From Planctomycetota bacterium (GTDB lineage: Bacteria > Planctomycetota > Phycisphaerae > Phycisphaerales > UBA5793), in the NCBI GenBank assembly GCA_963205185.1, contig CAUJHZ010000035.1, positions 1-64,000 of the forward strand: 64,000 bases of DNA, written 5' to 3'. Shown here in pieces: positions 36,237 to 44,232 of the stretch. Numbering within the stretch: position 1 is the stretch's first letter; each line of letters begins with the position of its first letter. The notes beneath the pieces were generated by a model that saw nothing but the letters and a program-made list of their open reading frames with translations, made no database searches and was not told the origin of the DNA. The position numbers and the translations under genes were made by a program.

Positions 36237-37897
36237 CCCTCGCCGGCGGCCAGCGGCCCGAGCGACTGAGGCGAGGTGTCGTAGAACACGACGCTGCACG
36301 GCATCATGCGCCGGCCGGTCTTGCCGTAGCCGCCGGTTGCCCACACGGCCAGCGTGCCGCCGTCGGGCGAAAACGCCACGTGAGGCTCTTCATCGCCGGG
36401 CGAGCCCCCCAGCGTGGCGAGGACTCTGCCCGTGGCAGCATCAATGATCGCGAAAGAGCCGGTGGTGAGGTACGCCGGAGACCCGCCCGCACCGAGACCC
36501 ATCCGCTCGTCCGACTGGCGCGGCGTCGTGGCCGTTGTCCATCCATTCAAGGCCGTATCAGCCGCCCTCGGCAGATCCACCGGGGGCTGCGGCATTGCCT
36601 GCACCTGCGCCTGTCCGGGCGACCACACGCCGGCGACCGCGGGGGTTCCTTCGGCAGACCAGGTCGAGCGAGCGCGGCTCCGGTAGAACGCGATTACGCC
36701 GCCGGGCCCGCCGGCGAGACAGCATTCGGTGGAGACGGCGCCGGACAGCGGCGCCAGCGACTTGCCATCACTCAGGTCGAACAGTTCCAGCGACGGTAGA
36801 TCCGGCTCGCGCGAGGCGCCGCGCACCGACACAATCGTCGCCGGCTCGCGCACCGTCGCGACGGGCACGTTCGGCCAGCCCGGCACGCGGTCGAGCGGCA
36901 CGAGCGCACGGCGCTTGCCGCTGGGCAGATCGATGGTCGCCGACTGCCGGTCCGAACGGATGGCGCACACGAAGCGCTCGCTGGGGTCGAGCGCCAGAGC
37001 GCGAAGCATGACGGCCGGCTCTGTTGGGCCGAAGACCTTGATGCGCCTCTTGAGCGAGCCGGTGTGCAGGTCGAATTCAAACAGTTCGCGCCGTCCCATC
37101 AGCAGGATCGCGCTGCGCTGTCTCAGAATGGCAAAAAAGGGTTCGTCGATCTCCCGGCCGGATCGGTTGAACATCGGGCGGCTGACGATGCGGCGTTTGA
37201 CGGCGCCGGTGCGGGCGTCGATCTCTTCGAGCCGCACCATGGCGATCCGATGCCGATCGATGAAGCCGGAGTCGCCAGCGGCGACAGCCCAGTTCATACT
37301 GCGTGCCGAGGGCCAGCGGACGAGTCGCGACATCCAGCCGTGGCGCGGGAGAAGGTCGCTGCAGCCGAAGTAAAGCCCCGCGAGCAGAGCGAGCAGCAGC
37401 GAGACGGTCAGCAGGGCCCGATACGGCGCGCGATGCCCGATGACGATCTGAGATTCATCCAGTTCAGTGCCGCACTCAGGGCATCGGCTCGGCTCGGCAA
37501 GTCCGGTGAGTTGATAGAAACAGTCGCGGCAGTGCGGCTGGCCGGGCGCGAGCCGCCACTGGCCCCACGAGCGCCGCACCAGGCGCAGCATCATCCAGAG
37601 CAGCGCGATGGCGAGGAGTCCGAAAGCCGGTTCGACCCAGTTCTCGAGAGCCACGGACCACAGGTTGATCGCGTCGACGCGCGAGGAGACAAGCAGCGTC
37701 TCATCGTCGAGCCACTGCGCATCGCTGAGCCAGCGCGACTCGGGGAAGTGCGCCGCGGCAGACGGCGAGAGTTCGACGACGTCGGTTGTTTGCCCCTGCG
37801 TCGTTACGGGCCGGCCGATCGCGGCCAGCAGCGTGAGAACGATCGACGCTGCACGAAGCAGCCCGCGACGCAGCCGACCTGTCCGCCGCGCGATCAT
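36227..37897 (-). CDS. Membrane protein with zinc ribbon and propeller-like domain
   Basis: This 556-residue protein has a leader-like N-terminus (about 1-38), a membrane helix at about 90-110, a zinc ribbon CRDCFYQLTG...CPECGTELD at about 123-148, another helix at about 160-185, and a 350-residue outer part with propeller-like blades (strand runs and phrases such as FSPDGGTLAVWATGG). The ribbon type CxxCxYxLxGL...CPECG recurs at the end of the small membrane protein at 63081. The function is unknown; WD40-like parts usually bind partners. Confidence 0.65.
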   Translation of the reverse strand: MIARRTGRLRRGLLRAASIVLTLLAAIGRPVTTQGQTTDVVELSPSAAAHFPESRWLSDAQWLDDETLLVSSRVDAINLWSVALENWVEPAFGLLAIALLWMMLRLVRRSWGQWRLAPGQPHCRDCFYQLTGLAEPSRCPECGTELDESQIVIGHRAPYRALLTVSLLLALLAGLYFGCSDLLPRHGWMSRLVRWPSARSMNWAVAAGDSGFIDRHRIAMVRLEEIDARTGAVKRRIVSRPMFNRSGREIDEPFFAILRQRSAILLMGRRELFEFDLHTGSLKRRIKVFGPTEPAVMLRALALDPSERFVCAIRSDRQSATIDLPSGKRRALVPLDRVPGWPNVPVATVREPATIVSVRGASREPDLPSLELFDLSDGKSLAPLSGAVSTECCLAGGPGGVIAFYRSRARSTWSAEGTPAVAGVWSPGQAQVQAMPQPPVDLPRAADTALNGWTTATTPRQSDERMGLGAGGSPAYLTTGSFAIIDAATGRVLATLGGSPGDEEPHVAFSPDGGTLAVWATGGYGKTGRRMMPCSVVFYDTSPQSLGPLAAGEGQK

Positions 37898-38002
37898 GTC
37901 CGAGCATACTGCCGCGAGGTCCGGGCATCCAGTTGCCCGGCGCGAGGCCGAGGTAGAATGGCTCGACTTGTGATCCTCGACTCAGATGCGAGAGCGTGAC
38001 CC

Positions 38003-38911
38003 ATGATCAGCCTGACAATCCTGACGCTTGCTCAGACTGCAGACCAGCCCGCGGATGCCCAGGCGGCTGAGGAGACGTCCAATCAGCTCCCGGAATGGTT
38101 CATGCAGGCGCAACTGCTCATCCGCGAATACGCGCTGCCGGTGGTCGGCGCGATTGCGGTGCTCATCGCGGCGCTGGTGATCTCGGCCTGGGCGCGGCGG
38201 GCGATGGAGGCAGCGCTCGTTCGGGCGCGGCTGGAAGTGACGCTTGCCCGATTCTTCGGGACGATGGTGCGCTGGGCCATCATGATCCTGGGCATCGTGA
38301 CCTGCCTGACACTTTTCGGCTTTGACATGACCAGCATCGCAGCCGTGCTGGGCGCGGCGGGCATCGCCATCGGCCTGGCGATGCAGGGCAGTCTGTCGAA
38401 TCTCGCCAGCGGGGTGATGCTGCTCGTGTTCCGCCTGTTTCGAGTCGGCGACGTTGTGAAGATCGGCGGCGAGACGGGAATCGTCTTCGCCATCGACTTG
38501 TTCGTCACCACCATCGACACCTTCGACAACCGGCGGATCTTCATCCCCAACAGCCAGGTGTTCGGCAACACGATTGAGAACATCACATATCACCCCATCC
38601 GGCGCGTCGATGTGCCCGTGGGTGTGTCGTACGACGCCGATCAGGATGCGACGCGGGCGGCGCTCATGGAGGCGGCGCTGAGCGTGGACATCCGCTGCAA
38701 GGAGAAGGACCCCGCCGCCGTCGTGATGGACTACGGCGACTCGTCCGTGAACTGGCAGGTTCGCGTCTGGGCCGACCGGACGACGTTTCTCGACGTGCGG
38801 CAGGCGACGATCCGGGCAATTCGCAAATCGCTCGACGCGGCCGGCATCGAGATTCCCTACCCACAGATGGATGTGCACCTGGACTCGGCCGCCGCGCCGC
38901 CCGGCGGCTGA
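38003..38911 (+). CDS. mscS: Small-conductance mechanosensitive channel (MscS family)
   Basis: This 302-residue channel releases solutes under hypo-osmotic shock. Membrane helices lie at about 35-58 and 85-107, and the pore helix TM3 is seen as GAAGIAIGLAMQGSLSNLAS with the usual Gly/Ala packing. The beta domain follows (RLFRVGDVVKIGGETGIV, IPNSQVFGNTIENI). The C-terminal alpha/beta domain includes VPVGVSYDADQDATRAAL. The N-terminal 30 residues are acidic and may include a leader. Length is near E. coli MscS (286). The gene stands alone. Confidence 0.93.
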   Translation: MISLTILTLAQTADQPADAQAAEETSNQLPEWFMQAQLLIREYALPVVGAIAVLIAALVISAWARRAMEAALVRARLEVTLARFFGTMVRWAIMILGIVTCLTLFGFDMTSIAAVLGAAGIAIGLAMQGSLSNLASGVMLLVFRLFRVGDVVKIGGETGIVFAIDLFVTTIDTFDNRRIFIPNSQVFGNTIENITYHPIRRVDVPVGVSYDADQDATRAALMEAALSVDIRCKEKDPAAVVMDYGDSSVNWQVRVWADRTTFLDVRQATIRAIRKSLDAAGIEIPYPQMDVHLDSAAAPPGG

Positions 38912-39068
38912 AAAGCGCGATGGCCGGCGCAGAACCAGCCCGAGATCGGGTAGGATGTGGGGCGGCGCCAGCGCCGGATCTCCCGGAAGGGCATAACGGA
39001 CTGGGCCGGCGAGTTGTTAACAAGGGTCTATCGCGGGGGCAGAAAACCACCTACAGGAGGAGTCGAGC

Positions 39069-40868
39069 ATGCATAAGAGACATCACCACATGGCTGCTGC
39101 GGTTCTGGCGCTGGGCGCGCTGGGCCTGAGCGCCGCCAGCACGGCCTGGGCGCAGGACGCGGGCTCAGTCAAACTGCGCGACAACCTCGCCGAGGTGCTT
39201 CGCCAGTCTCAGCCTGACGCCATGGTCCCGGTCGCGATCATCATGCGCGACCAGGCATCCCGCCAAGAGGTCGATCGCATCGCCCATTTGGGGGATAAAG
39301 ACTTCCGGCGGCAGGCCATGCGCGACCTGCTCAAGCCGCTCGCCGAGGCCTCGCAGGCGGACCTGCTGGCCGATCTGCGACGTGCAGAGGCCACCGGCGC
39401 CGTCGACCGGGTCCGCCCGTTGTGGATCCACAATGTGATCGGTTTGCGCGCCACCCCCGAGGTGATCGCGCAGATCGCTCTGCGGCCTGACGTGGCCTAC
39501 GTCCATTACGACCGCCCCTTGGGTGTGGAGGTTCTGCCCTTCGAACCCGGCACGGGCAACACGATCAGCGAGATCGAGTGCGGCGTCGACCTCATGGGCG
39601 CGCCGCTCGTGTGGAATGAACTCGGCTTCACCGGACGCGGCGTGGTTGTCGGCGTGATCGACACCGGGGCGTGCCTGACGCACCCCGACCTGCGCAACCA
39701 GGTCTGGACGAATCCCGGCGAAGTAGCCAACAACGGAATCGATGACGACGGCAACGGGTACATCGATGACATCAACGGCTGGAACTTCGAGAGCAACAAC
39801 AGCAACGTCGGCGATACGTTCGGCCACGGGACCCATGTGACGGGAACGGTGTGCGGCGACGGCGCGAACGGCACGCAGACCGGCATGGCCCCCGACGCCT
39901 CATTTATGACCCTCAAGTTCTGGAACTCCTTCTCCGGTGAGCAGTCGGTGTGGGACAGCATTCAGTACGGCGTGGACAACGGCGCACACGTACTCACCGC
40001 CAGCCTCGGTTGGCCGCATTCGACCAGTCCGGACCGCCCGACGTGGCGCACCGTGTGCGAAAACGCCATGGCGGCAGGTGTGGCCGTGGTGTTTGCGGCC
40101 GGCAACGAGGGCAACTGCTGCCCGCCGGTTGATTCGGTGCGCACGCCCGGCGACGTGCCGGACATGATCACCATCGGCGCGACGGACTGCAACGACAACC
40201 TCGCGAGTTTTTCAAGCCAGGGCCCCATTTCATGGACGGGCATCCAGCCCTGGAACGACTGGCCGTATCCTCCCGGAAAGATCAAGCCGACCGTCTCGGC
40301 GCCGGGCGTGAATACCAAGTCCACCTCTTCGAACTGCTCGGGCTACGAGATCTACAGCGGAACGTCTATGGCCACGCCGCACGTGGCGGGGACGATCGCG
40401 CTGATGCTCGAAGCGAATCCCAGCCTTGACCACTTCGCCATCAAGGATCTGCTCGAAGCCACGGCGCTCGATCTGGGCGACCCGGGCAAGGACAACCGCT
40501 TCGGCTCCGGCCGCGTCAACGCCTACGAAGCCGTGATCGCGGCGATGACCGGAGATCCGCCGATGCGGCTGGTCACTTCGCGATTCGTCGCGGGCGTAAA
40601 CGCAGACGCGGAAGTCTTCCGCGCCACGCCGGGCGCGACCGTCGCTTTCATCTACAGCATCCGCGGCACGGGCAGCACCTACGTGCCGCAGCTGGATGTG
40701 ACGCTGGACCTGTCTTCGCCGGCGCTCGCGGGCGTTCGCACGGCGGACCAGGACGGCTACGCGCTGCTCCGCAAGCGCGTGCCGCCCAACACGCAGGGCG
40801 TGCACGTCTGGATGCAGGCCGCCGAATTCCAGCGCAAGAGCAACGTGGTCGATCTGTTCATCGAATAG
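39069..40868 (+). CDS. Secreted subtilisin-like serine protease (S8)
   Basis: This 599-residue protease has a leader of about 29 residues (ending AWAQ), a propeptide to about 185 and an S8 catalytic domain with Asp198 (VVVGVIDTGA), His253 (FGHGTHVTGT) and Ser433 (YSGTSMATPHVAG). The stretch NNGIDDDGNGYIDDINGWNF is a calcium-site insertion seen in many environmental subtilases. After the domain, the last 100 residues form a beta module (from about VAGVNADAEVFRATPGATV) related to the end of the FG-GAP proteins at 6835 and 8862. AGGAGGAG lies before the ATG. A strong bidirectional terminator follows. Confidence 0.93.
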   Translation: MHKRHHHMAAAVLALGALGLSAASTAWAQDAGSVKLRDNLAEVLRQSQPDAMVPVAIIMRDQASRQEVDRIAHLGDKDFRRQAMRDLLKPLAEASQADLLADLRRAEATGAVDRVRPLWIHNVIGLRATPEVIAQIALRPDVAYVHYDRPLGVEVLPFEPGTGNTISEIECGVDLMGAPLVWNELGFTGRGVVVGVIDTGACLTHPDLRNQVWTNPGEVANNGIDDDGNGYIDDINGWNFESNNSNVGDTFGHGTHVTGTVCGDGANGTQTGMAPDASFMTLKFWNSFSGEQSVWDSIQYGVDNGAHVLTASLGWPHSTSPDRPTWRTVCENAMAAGVAVVFAAGNEGNCCPPVDSVRTPGDVPDMITIGATDCNDNLASFSSQGPISWTGIQPWNDWPYPPGKIKPTVSAPGVNTKSTSSNCSGYEIYSGTSMATPHVAGTIALMLEANPSLDHFAIKDLLEATALDLGDPGKDNRFGSGRVNAYEAVIAAMTGDPPMRLVTSRFVAGVNADAEVFRATPGATVAFIYSIRGTGSTYVPQLDVTLDLSSPALAGVRTADQDGYALLRKRVPPNTQGVHVWMQAAEFQRKSNVVDLFIE

Positions 40869-40896
40869 ACGCCGCACGCCAATCCTGGCGCAATGA

Positions 40897-40930
40897 AAAG
40901 CCCCCGCCGAAGCGATTCGGCGGGGGCTTT
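40897..40930. terminator. Bidirectional terminator between subtilase and the selW operon
   Basis: A perfect 14-base stem (40897-40910 with 40917-40930) has a six-base loop. The arms start with AAAG and end with CTTT, so both strands get a short U-tract. It lies 28 bases past the subtilase stop and 22 bases past the selenoprotein stop, which supports a real gene end on the minus strand. Confidence 0.88.
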
Positions 40931-40952
40931 CTCCTGTGTCTTGCGCGCAGCG

Positions 40953-41177
40953 CTACGCGTAGGAACCCAACGCGTCGAGCAGTTTCGCGTGGTCGGGAAA
41001 CTCGCCCGTCTCGTGCTTGCTGTAAATGAGTTTGCCGTTCACGGTAACGTCAAAGACGCCGCCTGAACCTTCGATCAACTCGGCCTTGGCACCGAATCGA
41101 TTCCTGATTTCGTCCGCCAGACCGGCGGCTCGGGGGCGGTAGTTTCACATACCGCAGTACTTGATGGAAACCTTCAC
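40953..41177 (-). CDS. SelW/Rdx family selenoprotein, in-frame TGA read as selenocysteine
   Basis: Read from GTG at 41177, this gene encodes 74 residues with one TGA at codon 11 (41145-41147). Around it stands KYCGMUNYRPRAA, the CxxU redox motif of the SelW/Rdx family in its usual place after the first beta strand. After the TGA the frame continues with family features: LADEIRNRFGAKAELIEGSG, then GGVFDVTVNGKLIYSKHETG and FPDHAKLL, ending TAG. AGGAG lies six bases before the GTG. A hairpin with a GGUCU loop follows the TGA (41114-41128). The family has a thioredoxin-like fold and is thought to act in thiol redox. It ends the panB-to-map run. A Cys form would have TGC here; a simple nonsense mutation fits less well. 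Confidence 0.88.
41114..41128 (-). promoter_or_regulatory. Bacterial SECIS-like hairpin after the TGA
   Basis: On the minus strand, 21 bases after the TGA, CCGCC-GGTCT-GGCGG forms a five-base-pair stem with the loop GGUCU. The E. coli fdhF SECIS element, as I recall it, also presents GGUCU in its apical loop at a similar distance (about 18 bases) from the UGA, where SelB binds. The lower part of the element is not clearly paired here. Confidence 0.75.
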
Positions 41178-41183
41178 GTGCTT

Positions 41184-41188
41184 CTCCT
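41184..41188 (-). promoter_or_regulatory. Ribosome binding site of the selenoprotein gene
   Basis: AGGAG on the minus strand lies six bases before the GTG at 41177. It supports a real start in a frame that otherwise looks broken by the TGA ten codons later. Confidence 0.7.
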
Positions 41189-41285
41189 CTTGCGGTTTTC
41201 AGTGAGCGCGTCGAAAATCCGCCCGCGCGCGCCACACGCGCAGGGCCTGAGAAGCAATGATATCGGCGCGTCGCCGCCGCCGGCC

Positions 41286-42092
41286 TCAGCCGACGATCAT
41301 CGGCAGTTCTTCGAGGCCCGCCGTGAGCACGCGCGGGCCCTGCTCGGTAACCAGCACGTCGTGCTCGTAGTGCACGCTCAGTGAGCCGTCGGCGGTGCGG
41401 ATGGGCCACTGCCGCGGCTTTTGCTGCATGCGGCTCGTGCCCGCGGCGATGATCGGCTCGACGGCGAGCAGCAGCGGGGGCTTGATGCGGTACTGCGCAT
41501 CGGGCCAATCGCCGGGATAGGCGGGTATCGCATTGGCCACGTGCGGCTCGGTATGCAGGCTGCGGCCGTAGCCATGCCCGCCCAGGCCGGTGACGCAATG
41601 AAAGCCGTACTCACTCTCGACGCACTGCTGCACCGTGCGGGCCCAGCGGGTAAGTGGGTAGCCGGGCTGCAACTGCTCGACGCCCCGCCGCAGGGCCTCG
41701 ATCCCGCACTCGCACAGGCGGATGGCTTCGTCGCTGCCCTGTTCGATGATGTAGGTCCAGGCGGCGTCGCCGATCCAGCCGTGGTAGACCACGCCGATGT
41801 CGATGGAAATCACGTCGCCGCGCTTGAGCGGCTCGAGCGACATGCCCGCGGTGCCGTGGACGACGACATCGTTGACGCTCAGGCAGGCGTGCGACGGAAA
41901 CGCGGGGTACCTGCCGGTGCGATAGCCGAGAAAAGCACTGCGCGACCCGAGCCGCGCCAGCGTCTCGCCGACGAGTCGATCGATCTCCCCCAGCGTCATC
42001 CCCGCGCGAAGCCGAGGCGCGAGGAACTGGTGCGTTTCGACGACGAGTTCCGCGGCCCGCGTCGCGTCGGCAATGTCCTGCTCGCGCAGCAT
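41286..42092 (-). CDS. map: Methionine aminopeptidase, type I
   Basis: This 268-residue enzyme removes the N-terminal Met from new proteins. All metal and catalytic residues are in place: His79 (VVHG), Asp98 and Asp109 (SIDIGVVYHGWIGDAAWTY), His173 (GLGGHGYGR), His180, Glu212 (AVEPII) and Glu243 (YEHDVLV). The Met at 42092 gives the usual N-terminus; the open frame further upstream is shadow of the preceding gene. It follows the gene at 42133 by 40 bases in the minus-strand run, with the selenoprotein gene 108 bases downstream. Confidence 0.95.
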   Translation of the reverse strand: MLREQDIADATRAAELVVETHQFLAPRLRAGMTLGEIDRLVGETLARLGSRSAFLGYRTGRYPAFPSHACLSVNDVVVHGTAGMSLEPLKRGDVISIDIGVVYHGWIGDAAWTYIIEQGSDEAIRLCECGIEALRRGVEQLQPGYPLTRWARTVQQCVESEYGFHCVTGLGGHGYGRSLHTEPHVANAIPAYPGDWPDAQYRIKPPLLLAVEPIIAAGTSRMQQKPRQWPIRTADGSLSVHYEHDVLVTEQGPRVLTAGLEELPMIVG

Positions 42093-42132
42093 CGTGTGCG
42101 ATGGTAGCGACCGCGGGGCGCCAGGCGCACAC

Positions 42133-44190
42133 TCAGGGTCGAGCGCGGCGGACGAGGTCGCGCGCATACGGCTCTTTGGCCTCGGCTTCGAATTCATCGA
42201 GCATCGCGTTGATCTGATCGCGCCGGCCCAGAGCTTCCATGACCGGCGCCAGTCGTACCGCATCGACGTAGCCCTTGGGCGTGCGGATGTGCTCGCGCAG
42301 CAGCATCAGGTCAGCCGGTTTGTCAATCGTTTGCAGCGAGGGGATCCACTTGAGCCAGAGCAGATCCTGCTGTTCGGCGGTGACCTGCGAGAGCGGGATC
42401 TGCTCGAAAGCGTGCATGAGCGCGGGCCCGTCGCCTTTGCGGAAGATGACTCCCAGCGCCAGTGCAATGGCGTCCGCAGAAGCCTTGTCCTTGAGTCGCT
42501 GCTCGTAGAGGCTCAGCGCCACGTCGTCGAGACCGAGCAGGTTGAGCGTGCGCAGCACCGGCGTCCAGTCGCCGCCAGTCGTGGCTCCGTCCGTTGCTTC
42601 CCGCAGCACTTCGCGCAGATTCAGGCCTTCGATCGGCCGCGCGTCGGGCGCCAGGCGCGGAAGTTCGGGCAGCAGGATCATGAGCGGATCGCCAATGGTC
42701 GTCACGCGCCATGGCGCCTGCTCCCACACCCGCGCCGCGACAAGGAATGGAACTGCTGAACGCAGCCGGTCCACGAGCAGTTCCGGCGGCACGAAGGCGC
42801 TCAGCGTCGGTTCCTGCACGCTGCCGACGTACGCGTACGCCCCGCGCTCGAGCCAGCGACCGGCGAGGGTGTTGCGATTCTCAGGCGCCAGCGCCGACCA
42901 TGAATGCACAAAGTGCACCGCCGCGGGCGTGTTGAGGATCGGCATGTCGTGCATGAACACGCGCGTCTCGTCGGCCGCTTCGAACCAGTTCTGATTGCCG
43001 CTGGTGTTGACGAGAATGAGGTCGGCATGCAGGCCGCTGGGCGCGAGTCGCTCCCACGCGGCGGCGGTGCTCGCCGGACTCGAGATCTGCCGCACATCGA
43101 GCCCCGCTTCGCGCAGGCGCGCGGCCGGCTGGTCCATCGCATAGCGCGACCAGGGCGAACCTCCGCCGTAGGCATCAAAGAGCAGCGCCCTGTCGTGCTC
43201 GAGAAAGATCGAAGACATCGCCATGTACGTCGTCCGCGTCGTCGGCCCGAAGATCCAGCCCGCAATCGCCCAGCGCTTCAACCCCGTGCGCGCCAGCCCG
43301 TCGGTGACGGCGTTGTGCGAGCGGCCCGACGCGTCGCTCGCATCGGCGTATCGATTGCCAAGTTGGCGCGCGAGGGTGATCGTGTCGATCGCATCACCGA
43401 GCGCGTCGTATGGATAACCGGTCGAAGCCACGCAGGACTCGACCGCAGCGCTGAGCCGGGGCCAGTCTTCCGCGGAGACCACCTGGTTGGCATGCCCGAA
43501 TCGCTCATCGAGAAACGTGATCGGCTGGCCGCGATCGGCCGCCAGCGCCAGCGCCGCCGGCCACGCCTCGTCCTTGACCGAAGTGATGACGACGCCTGGC
43601 GGCGTCCACTGCACGGCGGCGAACCGATCCTTCATGTTGTCGGCCGTCGGCTCGTCCGCCTCTGCGCCGGTGCTCCAGGCGCGCGAAACCATGCGGCGCA
43701 TCTGCTCCTGCAGCGCTTCGGGCGGAGGAAGGGGGTGTCGCGTGGGCTGCTTGCGGACCACCTCGGCCGGCTTGAAGCGCCGAATGAACATCGGCGCATA
43801 CTGATCATCTTCAAAGAGCACAGGCCAGCGGCCGAGCAGACTCCACTCCGAAATCGCTTCCAGGTAGGTGGCCTCATCAGGCACGAGCACCACGCGATCG
43901 ATCGTCGGCACCTTCGAGCGCACCATCGCCACGCGCAGGCCCGGCCGCACGGGCCAGGGGTAATCTTCGATCGTTCGCCCGGGCTCCTGCGCCTGTTCAC
44001 TCTGCTCCGGCGGCGCCTTCGTCGGCGACTGGGCCTCGCCAGTCTTCACCGGCGGCTGAGTCGGCGCCTGAGTCGATTCGTCACTCGAGGCGTCCGAACG
44101 CGGGGCCGGGTTTTCGCGCCCGCACGCGCTGCACAGCGACGCCAGGGTCAGCACAATCACCGGTGCGAAATGACGAATGGGAAATGCCAT
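42133..44190 (-). CDS. Large secreted protein with gingipain-like C-terminal region
   Basis: This 685-residue protein has a leader whose end LASLCSAC may be an imperfect lipobox, then a Pro/Gln/Glu-rich linker to about residue 75. The middle region (about 85-500) ends with VHFVHSWSALAPENR, ERGAYAYVGSVQEPTLSAFV, PFLVAARVWEQAPWRVTTIG and DPL, which resembles the end of peptidase C25 (gingipain) domains. The expected Cys after a hydrophobic strand is not seen, so it may be inactive. The last 180 residues are helical, like TPR repeats. The role is unknown. It lies 42 bases after the glycerate kinase gene. Confidence 0.6.
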   Translation of the reverse strand: MAFPIRHFAPVIVLTLASLCSACGRENPAPRSDASSDESTQAPTQPPVKTGEAQSPTKAPPEQSEQAQEPGRTIEDYPWPVRPGLRVAMVRSKVPTIDRVVLVPDEATYLEAISEWSLLGRWPVLFEDDQYAPMFIRRFKPAEVVRKQPTRHPLPPPEALQEQMRRMVSRAWSTGAEADEPTADNMKDRFAAVQWTPPGVVITSVKDEAWPAALALAADRGQPITFLDERFGHANQVVSAEDWPRLSAAVESCVASTGYPYDALGDAIDTITLARQLGNRYADASDASGRSHNAVTDGLARTGLKRWAIAGWIFGPTTRTTYMAMSSIFLEHDRALLFDAYGGGSPWSRYAMDQPAARLREAGLDVRQISSPASTAAAWERLAPSGLHADLILVNTSGNQNWFEAADETRVFMHDMPILNTPAAVHFVHSWSALAPENRNTLAGRWLERGAYAYVGSVQEPTLSAFVPPELLVDRLRSAVPFLVAARVWEQAPWRVTTIGDPLMILLPELPRLAPDARPIEGLNLREVLREATDGATTGGDWTPVLRTLNLLGLDDVALSLYEQRLKDKASADAIALALGVIFRKGDGPALMHAFEQIPLSQVTAEQQDLLWLKWIPSLQTIDKPADLMLLREHIRTPKGYVDAVRLAPVMEALGRRDQINAMLDEFEAEAKEPYARDLVRRARP

Positions 44191-44232
44191 TGCAGGATCA
44201 TAAGGATCGCGCAGAGCCCGGCGGGCGAAAAA

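Noticed and set aside
38912-39068. Riboswitch (cyclic di-GMP or cobalamin type) in the leader of the subtilase gene
   Set aside because: GC-rich hairpins are present, but the conserved core bases of either class were not found.
41145-41147. TGA in the SelW-like frame read as an inactivating stop mutation
   Set aside because: The stop sits exactly at the Sec/Cys position of the redox motif, the downstream frame is intact, and a ribosome site, SECIS-like loop and terminator are all present.
42264-44120. Selenocysteine codons in other genes of the window
   Set aside because: Other gene ends were checked for continuing homology past TGA with a redox motif; none was seen outside 40953-41177.
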